36,268 bases of DNA from Lachnospiraceae bacterium (lineage in GTDB: Bacteria; Bacillota; Clostridia; Lachnospirales; Lachnospiraceae). This document shows, piece after piece, positions 30,797-36,268 of the stretch (positions are counted from its first letter, which is position 1; each line of letters begins with the position of its first letter). The stretch lies in contig JAAUZV010000014.1 in the NCBI GenBank assembly GCA_014804425.1, forward strand, positions 165,087-201,354, read 5' to 3'. Below the pieces are notes generated by a model that was not told where the DNA came from, searched no databases, and worked only from the letters and a program-made list of their open reading frames with translations. A program made the translations under genes and the position numbers.

Positions 30797-31884
30797 CAAG
30801 CTTCCGCCGCCTCCCTGCCGCCTTCAATATGCTCCCAGGCGAGCGGCTCTCCGCGGCGGATATCGTGCGCCGCGCGTCTGCCCAATACGCTCTTATAGTA
30901 TTTCGGCGCAAGCCCGTCCGAGGGGCGGATGCTGCGGATATTATCCTCGGTGAATACCTCTCCCGCACGCACATCCGCCGTCACAAAAATGCTCCTGCGG
31001 AATCTTAAGTTTTCTTTTTCCTGTCCGGCCGCGCCATAGAACACACGCCCGAGTGCTGCCTCCGTTTTCCGTACATCGCGCACCATCTGACAAAATTCCT
31101 CCGGTGTCATGGAAAAGGACGCGTCCGGATTCTCAATCTCCCGTCCGAGACAGAAATGCTTTTCGATGATGCTCCCGCCGAGCGCCACCGATGTCGCCGC
31201 ACTAAACGACCCCATGGAGTGATCGGACAGCCCGACCACTGTTCCGAAGCGTTCTTTCATATCCTTGATCGTTCGTAAGTTCATCTGTTCCGGCTTTGCG
31301 GGATAAGCACTGGAACACTTTAAGAGCGCAAGTTGATGGTTTCCTTCTTGATGTATGGTCTGTATTGCTTCCTTTATTTCTTCCTCTTTTGCCATGCCAG
31401 TTGACATAATGATTGGTTTTTTCTTAGATGCAATATAAGAGATCAACGGCAGGTCTACCAATTCAAAGGATGCAATCTTATAAAACAGGATTCCCATTTC
31501 CTCCAGAAAATCTACGGAGGTGGTATCAAACGGCGTTGAGAGAAACTGGATTCCCGCTTTATCCGCTTCTTCCTTTAGAAGAGGCTGCCACTCCCATGGT
31601 GTATATGCCTTTCCGTACAGTCCGTACAGGTTTTCTCCAGCCCATGTACCGCCGTCGATGTGAAAATACGGCAGATCGCAGTCGATCGTCAACGTGTCAG
31701 GCGTATAAGTCTGTATCTTGATGCAGTCCGCTCCCGCCTCCTTCGCGGCATGAATGATCTCCTTCGCGCGCCCGATGCTTCCGGCATGGTTTGCCGACAT
31801 CTCTGCAATGATGTATGCAGGATATCCTTCACCGATCACGCGGTTTTGTACGGTTATCGTCGAAGCCCGCTTTTCTTCTGTCAT
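30796..31884 (-). CDS. pseI: pseudaminic acid synthase
   Basis: A 362-residue NeuB-family synthase that condenses 2,4-diacetamido-2,4,6-trideoxy-L-altrose with phosphoenolpyruvate to make pseudaminic acid. The TIM barrel shows YIIAEMSANHAGSIGRAKEI, IKIQTYTPDTLTIDC, LSTPFDTTSVDFL, KIASFELVDLPLI, STGMA, and GLSDHSMG; GSIIEKHFCLGREIENPD holds the metal and substrate residues. The C-terminal antifreeze-like SAF domain begins about residue 295. The LYGLYGKAYTPWEW segment is PseI-typical and separates it from NeuB and LegI. The start is the ATG at 31884, which has AAAGGAGG six bases upstream; the frame reaches 31935 without support. It is followed with a one-base overlap by the pseH-pseG fusion. 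Confidence 0.96.
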   Translation of the reverse strand: MTEEKRASTITVQNRVIGEGYPAYIIAEMSANHAGSIGRAKEIIHAAKEAGADCIKIQTYTPDTLTIDCDLPYFHIDGGTWAGENLYGLYGKAYTPWEWQPLLKEEADKAGIQFLSTPFDTTSVDFLEEMGILFYKIASFELVDLPLISYIASKKKPIIMSTGMAKEEEIKEAIQTIHQEGNHQLALLKCSSAYPAKPEQMNLRTIKDMKERFGTVVGLSDHSMGSFSAATSVALGGSIIEKHFCLGREIENPDASFSMTPEEFCQMVRDVRKTEAALGRVFYGAAGQEKENLRFRRSIFVTADVRAGEVFTEDNIRSIRPSDGLAPKYYKSVLGRRAAHDIRRGEPLAWEHIEGGREAAEA

Positions 31885-31931
31885 ATGATCCTCCTTTGTG
31901 CGTGCCTTTACACCTGTTTGCATCCATTCCT

Positions 31932-32621
31932 TCAAATTTCATGAAGCAGCCGGTATTTCATCTCGGCGATCTTCCAGTCCTGCTCCGTATCAATATCCTG
32001 TACGGTGAGCTCGTCCATATAATACGGCGCCGTATGCGCCATGACCATAGATCGCTGTTTCAAAAAAGACGCCACCCGGATGCAATAAAATTGTCCGCAG
32101 TCATGATAGTGCGGCTCCAAATCCTGTGAGCGCATCGCCATGGATTCCTTATCCGACGGCACAAGCTCTCCATCCCTAAGCACGACACTTCTCTGCGGCG
32201 GAAACGAGAATTTCACCACGGGCAGCACGCCGTCTGCGTTTCCCGAAAGAAGGATCTCCATCGCTTCCTTTAACGCTTCCGCCGTCAAAAACGGCGCTGT
32301 CGGATAGATCACGCAGGCCGTCTCATAATAGATGCCGCGCTTTGCATATTCCTCCAACACCTCCGATACCACATCCGCCGTCGCCGCATAGTCGTTTGAC
32401 GTCTGCTCGCTGCGGTAAAACGGCACCTCTGCACCGCACTCCTTCGCGATCTGCGCAATCTCCTCATCGTCCGTGGACACCATGACCGTATCGAATAACC
32501 CGCTTACAAGCGCAGCTTCAATGGAATACGACAAGATCGGTTTTCCGAGAAACAGCTTAATATTTTTGCGCGGAATCCGTTTACTGCCGCCGCGCGCGGT
32601 AATGATCGCAATAGATGACAT
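31932..32621 (-). CDS. pseF: CMP-pseudaminic acid cytidylyltransferase
   Basis: A 229-residue CMP-sugar synthetase of the NeuA/PseF group that activates pseudaminic acid with CTP. The CTP-binding motif IITARGGSKRIPRKNIKLF spans residues 6-24; VMVSTDDEEIAQIAKECGAE, FYRSEQTSNDYAATADVV and CVIYPTAPFLTAEALKEA follow. The sequence HYHDCGQFYCIRVASFLKQR near residue 170 and the length of about 230 fit PseF, not the longer NeuA. It starts 15 bases after pseC and precedes pseI by 47 bases. The location in a complete pse set makes the pseudaminic acid substrate very likely. Confidence 0.95.
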   Translation of the reverse strand: MSSIAIITARGGSKRIPRKNIKLFLGKPILSYSIEAALVSGLFDTVMVSTDDEEIAQIAKECGAEVPFYRSEQTSNDYAATADVVSEVLEEYAKRGIYYETACVIYPTAPFLTAEALKEAMEILLSGNADGVLPVVKFSFPPQRSVVLRDGELVPSDKESMAMRSQDLEPHYHDCGQFYCIRVASFLKQRSMVMAHTAPYYMDELTVQDIDTEQDWKIAEMKYRLLHEI

Positions 32622-32636
32622 CTGAATCCTCCCAAA

Positions 32637-33851
32637 CTATCCTATTTTGTAGTGTTCCACGATCTTCTTCACCGCATGAATGACATCCTCCACGTCCTGA
32701 TCGGTCATGGCGTAATAAAGCGGCAGGCTCAAGATTTCCTCATAAAGCTTTTCCGCATTCGGACAAAGACCCTTTCGATACCCTAGTTTTTCATAATATG
32801 GATGATAGTATACGGGAATATAATGTACATTGCAGCAAATATTCTCCGCTGCCATCGCGTCAAAAAACTGCTTTCTGCCCACCGAAAGACGCTCGGGTCG
32901 GATACGGAGAATATAGAGATGCCTTGTCGTATCGGACTCCGGGATCTCCCGCTGCACAAAAAGCTCCGGCATCGCCGAAAACGCCTCGTTATAGCGCGCG
33001 ACGATCTCCTTTCTTCTTTCCTGAAATTTCGGAAGCTTGTCGAGCTGGCTGATCACGAGCGCCGCCTGAATATCCGTCATGCGGTAATTCATGCCCAATG
33101 CGATCTGCTCATAATACCATGCGCCGTCCGGCTCATGGATCAGCTGCTCCGGCTTTCTCGTAATGCCGTGGGCACGGAACAGCACCAAACGGTCGTACAG
33201 CTCCTTAGAATTTGTCAATACCGCGCCGCCCTCACCGCCCGTCACGGTCTTGACCGGATGGAAGCTGAATGTTGTCATGTCGGAAATGCTGCCGACGCCG
33301 CGCCCTTTGTAGCGCGTCCCGATCGAATGCGCACCGTCCTCGATGAGATATACTTTTCTGCCGGTCTTGGCGCCCGCTTCCCCACATACGGAAAGCAGTT
33401 CATCCAGTTCCGCGGCCTGCCCCGTATAGTCAACCGCTACCACGGCTTTCGTCGCCTCCGTCACATGCGCCCTTACGCTCTCCGGTGAAATATTATAGGT
33501 CTCCGCATTAACGTCGGCAAACACCGGCTTCGCGCCGCAGTAGAGCGCGCAGTTTGCGGATGCCGCAAAGGTGATCGGCGTTGTGATGACCTCATCCCCC
33601 GGCTCTACGCCAGCCGCCTGACATGCAATATGGAGCGCCGCTGTTCCGTTGCTGCATACGACGGCATACTCCGCCCCCGTGAGCGCACAGAGCCGCTCCT
33701 CCAATTCCGCGATCTTCGGTCCGCACGTCAAATCCTGATAACGGAGCACCTGTGTGACCGCCGCAACGTCTGCCTCGTCGATATATTGATGTCCGTAAAA
33801 TAGCTTTTTCTCTCTGACCGGCGCTCCGCCGTCGATTGCCAGTTTCTCCAT
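32637..33851 (-). CDS. pseC: UDP-4-amino-4,6-dideoxy-L-AltNAc transaminase
   Basis: A 404-residue PLP aminotransferase that forms the 4-amino sugar from the PseB product. MEKLAIDGGAPVREKKLFYG opens it, and then come CSNGTAALHIACQAAGV, TPITFAASANCALYCGAKPV, the PLP-binding Lys201 in FSFHPVKTVTGGEGG, HGITRKPE, GMNYRMTDIQAAL and NVHYIPVYYHPYYEKLGY, all typical of PseC. The ATG at 33851 is chosen because AAAGGAAGG lies upstream; the open frame continues to 34004 but covers an intergenic hairpin and the end of pseB, so that extension is spurious. It follows pseB by 95 bases. The low-stability hairpin in that gap may tune expression. Confidence 0.95.
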   Translation of the reverse strand: MEKLAIDGGAPVREKKLFYGHQYIDEADVAAVTQVLRYQDLTCGPKIAELEERLCALTGAEYAVVCSNGTAALHIACQAAGVEPGDEVITTPITFAASANCALYCGAKPVFADVNAETYNISPESVRAHVTEATKAVVAVDYTGQAAELDELLSVCGEAGAKTGRKVYLIEDGAHSIGTRYKGRGVGSISDMTTFSFHPVKTVTGGEGGAVLTNSKELYDRLVLFRAHGITRKPEQLIHEPDGAWYYEQIALGMNYRMTDIQAALVISQLDKLPKFQERRKEIVARYNEAFSAMPELFVQREIPESDTTRHLYILRIRPERLSVGRKQFFDAMAAENICCNVHYIPVYYHPYYEKLGYRKGLCPNAEKLYEEILSLPLYYAMTDQDVEDVIHAVKKIVEHYKIG

Positions 33852-33890
33852 ACCAATAACCTTCCTTTCCGTGAACAGGCATAAAACCAC

Positions 33891-33931
33891 AAAGACATTT
33901 CGAACAGGAATCCCCTCATCGAAATGTCTTT
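33891..33931. repeat. 13-bp inverted repeat between pseB and pseC
   Basis: AAAGACATTTCGA (33891-33903) and TCGAAATGTCTTT (33919-33931) are perfect inverted repeats around a 15-base loop. On the minus strand it is followed by TTTGTGGTTTTA, a broken T run, and it ends 40 bases before the pseC ATG. It could be a leaky terminator or an mRNA processing site. On the plus strand a T run follows, but no plus-strand gene is present. Confidence 0.6.
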
Positions 33932-33946
33932 TTAAAAACCTTCGTT

Positions 33947-34954
33947 CTATTTCTCCAATTCCAGATCGCGCAGACGCTCTCTGATCTGCTCTACGGACAG
34001 CCACTCGCTGTTATTGCCGGAGCTGTAGGAGAATCCCTCCTCCACCTTTTTGCCCGTCGGCTCCACCTTCTGCCGCGCATTAAATTTCGTCTGCGGGTAA
34101 ACAATAAAATGTTTTTCATATTCATAGGTCGTCGCAGAGTCCTCGACCGTCACCATGATCTCATGAAGCTTTTCTCCCGGATAGATACCGATTTCCTTCG
34201 TCTTCGCGCCCGGCATCATCGCCTCCGCCAGATCAGTGATCTTAAACGACGGAATCTTGCTGATGAAGGTCTCGCCGCCCTTCGCCTCCGCTAGCGCCTT
34301 GATGACAAGCTCAACGCCCTCCGTCAAACTGATCCAGAATCTCGTCATGCGATAATCAGTGATCGTCAGCTCCGTCACGCCCTTTTTGATCATCTCGTAA
34401 AACTTCGGTATCACGGAACCACGGCTGCCCGCTACGTTTCCGTAACGTACGATGGAAAATGCAATATCCCGGTCTCCCGCATAGGCATTCGCCGCAACAA
34501 AGAGTTTGTCCGAGACGAGCTTTGTCCCGCCGTAAAGATTGACCGGATTGACCGCCTTATCCGTAGAGAGCGCAACGACTCTGCTCACATTCGTGTTTAA
34601 CGCCGCCTCGATCACGTTCATGGCGCCGTTGACATTCGTTTTGATCGCCTCATTCGGATTGTACTCGCACGCGGGCACCTGCTTTAACGCCGCCGCATGG
34701 ATCACGTAGTCCACACCGTTCATCGCTCGCTCCAAGCGCTGCAGATCCCTCACATCACCGATGAAATAACGGATCTTCTCGCGATACTGCGCAAATTCCT
34801 GATCCATCAGCCACTGTTTGAACTCGTCGCGCGAATAGATGATGATCTTTTTCGGCTCATAGTTCTCCAGCACATATTTGGTAAAACATTTCCCGAAGGA
34901 ACCCGTTCCCCCCGTGATCAAAATTGTCTTTCCGTCAATGATATTACCTGCCAT
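33947..34954 (-). CDS. pseB: UDP-GlcNAc 4,6-dehydratase (C5-inverting)
   Basis: A 335-residue short-chain dehydrogenase that begins CMP-pseudaminic acid synthesis by turning UDP-GlcNAc into UDP-4-keto-6-deoxy-L-AltNAc. The NADP motif is ITGGTGSFGK at 13-22. The active site STDKAVNPVNLYGGTKL gives Asp132, Lys133 and Tyr141, the same positions as in Helicobacter FlaA1/PseB. HAAALKQVPACEYNPNEAIK and VRYGNVAGSRGSVIP are also diagnostic. Length is as expected. AGAGGAAA precedes the ATG. It is the first gene after a good promoter (35028-35056), so the pathway probably starts its own transcript. Tyr141 separates it from the large PglF-like dehydratase encoded at 20133. Confidence 0.97.
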   Translation of the reverse strand: MAGNIIDGKTILITGGTGSFGKCFTKYVLENYEPKKIIIYSRDEFKQWLMDQEFAQYREKIRYFIGDVRDLQRLERAMNGVDYVIHAAALKQVPACEYNPNEAIKTNVNGAMNVIEAALNTNVSRVVALSTDKAVNPVNLYGGTKLVSDKLFVAANAYAGDRDIAFSIVRYGNVAGSRGSVIPKFYEMIKKGVTELTITDYRMTRFWISLTEGVELVIKALAEAKGGETFISKIPSFKITDLAEAMMPGAKTKEIGIYPGEKLHEIMVTVEDSATTYEYEKHFIVYPQTKFNARQKVEPTGKKVEEGFSYSSGNNSEWLSVEQIRERLRDLELEK

Positions 34955-35027
34955 CGTTTCCTCTCATTCCGCCTTACCGGCAAGTTTTTTTCAGTATTTC
35001 CTGCACTTATCTAACTATACCAGCCAA

Positions 35028-35056
35028 ATTTTACCACACCCGGTATAAAAAAACAA
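35028..35056 (-). promoter_or_regulatory. sigma-A-type promoter upstream of pseB
   Basis: TTGTTT (35051-35056) and TAAAAT (35028-35033) are separated by 17 bases on the minus strand. Transcription would start near 35021, leaving a leader of about 67 bases before the pseB ATG at 34954. The -10 box matches five of six consensus positions. The site is in the only sizeable gap of this part (166 bases). Confidence 0.6.
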
Positions 35057-35076
35057 CCTGCGTGCACGACTTTTCC

Positions 35077-35112
35077 CCTCCGGGAGTACCCGCATGACAG
35101 CGGAACCGGAGG
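35077..35112 (-). terminator. GC-rich hairpin after the acyltransferase gene, possible terminator
   Basis: CCTCCGG (35077-35083) pairs with CCGGAGG (35106-35112), with an inner CCGC/GCGG stem. It lies nine bases past the acyltransferase stop. On the minus strand only GGGGAAAAG follows, and the T run comes about 25 bases later (within 35046-35055), so classical termination is doubtful. Confidence 0.4.
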
Positions 35113-35120
35113 TAAAACTG

Positions 35121-36218
35121 TCACCTCTCGCTGCGCCCCTCAAGGAGACCTTTCAAGCGTTCCTCCAGCCATTCGCAGCCCTTCCGCACCCTGCATACGC
35201 GAAACAGCCATGCACGGACCGCGTCGATAAGCGCGCAGCCCACATAAATCGCTGCTGCCGCTCCGATGACGGCGAACACCAGACCATACGCCGGATCGTC
35301 CGCAAACGCGGCAAAACGCCCCTCAAACAAATGCCGCCACACAAGCGGATGCGCATGGATCAGATACACACTGAACGAAAGCGGCGCGCACAGGAAAACG
35401 GCTTTTTTGACCGGATCGGAAAACCGGAATCCCGAAAATGCGACCAACAGCGCAACGCTTCCGAGCAGCATCGCAGGAGACGTGTAAACAAGCATGTTCG
35501 GCAGCGGGATTCCCACCCCATAAGCATCCGCCATCTGGATTCCCCATGCCGCAAGGACGCTCAGCGCATAGACCGCCAGCGCGGGAACCGGTTTCTTTAA
35601 GAACGGACAGCCATATTTTTTGATATACGCGCCGATCAGATAAAGCGCGATCAGCCACCACAGGCTGTATCCCTGCGCAGTGTAAAAAATATCACTCACA
35701 AACAACGCCGGCAGGACCGAAAAGATCAGGACGATGCTCACGATCAGATTTCGAAACTGCACTCTGGTCAGATGCGCGATCATACATTGCAGCGCCGGCA
35801 TAAACAGCATCAGTCCGAAATATGCCGTGTAATACCAGTATTGTCCCGTCATCGCCGGAAACAGTGCGTTTTTGATCAGCGTAAAACCAAACAGCTCCGG
35901 CATGACAACATAGAACCCTGCCGTGATCAGCACCGTATAAAACAGCACGCGCAGATGTGTCTCAAACAGGCGCGCATAGCGGAAATGTCCTTCCGCGCCG
36001 ACATAACCGGAGACAAGCGCATAGCTGTTGCACGCCAGGAGACAGCAGGACTCTAACAGATATGCCGCCGCATACCCCGCCGTCCGCGGTGCGGCGGACA
36101 CGCCGGCAAGCACGCCGCCCTGCCCCAAAATATGCAGGACCGCCACCATCAGCATCGAAACGATCCTTAAAAGCTCCACGCCCATATTCCGTTCTTTTTT
36201 TTCTATCCCTGTCTGCAT
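35121..36218 (-). CDS. acyltransferase 3 family membrane O-acyltransferase
   Basis: An approximately 365-residue protein with about ten membrane helices. The opening NMGVELLRIVSMLMVAVLHI carries the family's conserved Glu, Arg and His (near 15, 18 and 29), and SVYLIHAHPLVW lies near the end, as in OafA/WecH-type enzymes. Such proteins O-acetylate or otherwise acylate sugars, taking the acyl group from cytoplasmic acyl-CoA to outside glycans. The chosen ATG at 36218 is seven bases after AAAGGAGG; another ATG directly upstream at 36221 is possible and overlaps the stop of the preceding frame. A 166-base gap with a hairpin and promoter separates it from pseB. The acceptor sugar is unknown; decoration of the same glycan is inferred from position. 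Confidence 0.92.
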   Translation of the reverse strand: MQTGIEKKERNMGVELLRIVSMLMVAVLHILGQGGVLAGVSAAPRTAGYAAAYLLESCCLLACNSYALVSGYVGAEGHFRYARLFETHLRVLFYTVLITAGFYVVMPELFGFTLIKNALFPAMTGQYWYYTAYFGLMLFMPALQCMIAHLTRVQFRNLIVSIVLIFSVLPALFVSDIFYTAQGYSLWWLIALYLIGAYIKKYGCPFLKKPVPALAVYALSVLAAWGIQMADAYGVGIPLPNMLVYTSPAMLLGSVALLVAFSGFRFSDPVKKAVFLCAPLSFSVYLIHAHPLVWRHLFEGRFAAFADDPAYGLVFAVIGAAAAIYVGCALIDAVRAWLFRVCRVRKGCEWLEERLKGLLEGRSER

Positions 36219-36268
36219 CATCCTGCCTCCTTTCGGAGCGTGACCGGATACCTGATCCGCCGGTACAT
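36218..36268 (-). CDS. possible C-terminal end of an upstream gene (cut by window edge)
   Basis: The frame is open from the window edge for 16 codons (MYRRIRYPVTLRKEAG) and stops with TGA that overlaps the ATG pair of the acyltransferase gene. Such ATGA overlaps are frequent in this locus, so a real upstream gene is likely, but 16 residues do not allow identification. Confidence 0.35.
   Translation of the reverse strand: MYRRIRYPVTLRKEAG

Noticed and set aside
33852..34004. N-terminal extension of PseC by 51 residues
   Set aside because: The extension covers the end of pseB and an intergenic hairpin, while the ATG at 33851 has a good ribosome binding site and gives the family-typical N-terminus.
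1..36268. CRISPR arrays, tRNA or rRNA genes, insertion sequences and phage attachment sites
   Set aside because: I found no regularly spaced repeats, no tRNA-like cloverleaf with a CCA end, no transposase-like protein and no terminal inverted repeats with target duplication.

Overview
The window reads as part of a large surface-glycan (capsule, exopolysaccharide or glycoprotein-glycan) locus of a moderately G+C Firmicute. The style fits Lachnospiraceae and related clostridia: strong AGGAGG-type ribosome binding sites, frequent GTG starts, short hairpins at gene ends, and many clostridial-looking glycan genes. The genus is inferred from style only. Every gene I can support lies on the minus strand, so transcription runs from high to low coordinates. 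There is no rRNA, tRNA, CRISPR array or insertion sequence, and no gene-free stretch longer than about 300 bases.

Layout in transcription order. (1) 36268-35121: the tail of an unknown gene and a membrane acyltransferase. (2) 34954-29210: a complete CMP-pseudaminic acid pathway behind a good sigma-A-type promoter: pseB, pseC, pseF, pseI and a fused pseH-pseG. (3) 29165-24569: a wecE-type aminotransferase, a large polytopic protein, a GNAT acetyltransferase and a GtrB-type polyprenyl-phosphate glycosyltransferase. (4) 24612-18232: an O-antigen polymerase/ligase-like protein and a PglF-PglE-PglC trio that would make a 4-amino-4,6-dideoxy-HexNAc sugar and load it on the lipid carrier. (5) 18148-12195: a FemAB-like transferase, a large YfhO/PTPS-type membrane protein, a PglA-like GT4 and a UDP-HexNAc dehydrogenase, closed by a rho-independent terminator. 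(6) 11991-10241: an AT-rich pair, an SMC-like AAA ATPase and an apparently 5'-truncated partner, looking like an inserted defence module. (7) 10244-1: a membrane protein, a WbpP-type UDP-HexNAc 4-epimerase, four GT4 glycosyltransferases, an AsnB-type amidotransferase, a second FemAB-like protein and the start of a second AsnB.

Taken together, the locus predicts a lipid-linked repeat unit rich in amino sugars: a bacillosamine- or AATGal-like first sugar, several GT4-added HexNAc or HexNAcA residues, uronic acids possibly amidated by AsnB, pseudaminic acid, possibly Fuc4N(Ac), and O-acetylation. No flippase, chain-length regulator, PglD or recognisable pseudaminyltransferase is visible, so these lie outside the window or among the unassigned proteins.

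The points most worth attention are the PglD-less bacillosamine module next to a FemAB-like protein, the acetyltransferase-first PseH-PseG fusion, two AsnB-like enzymes beside a UDP-HexNAcA pathway, three orphan large membrane proteins near gtrB, and the broken-looking ATPase partner in the AT-rich island.
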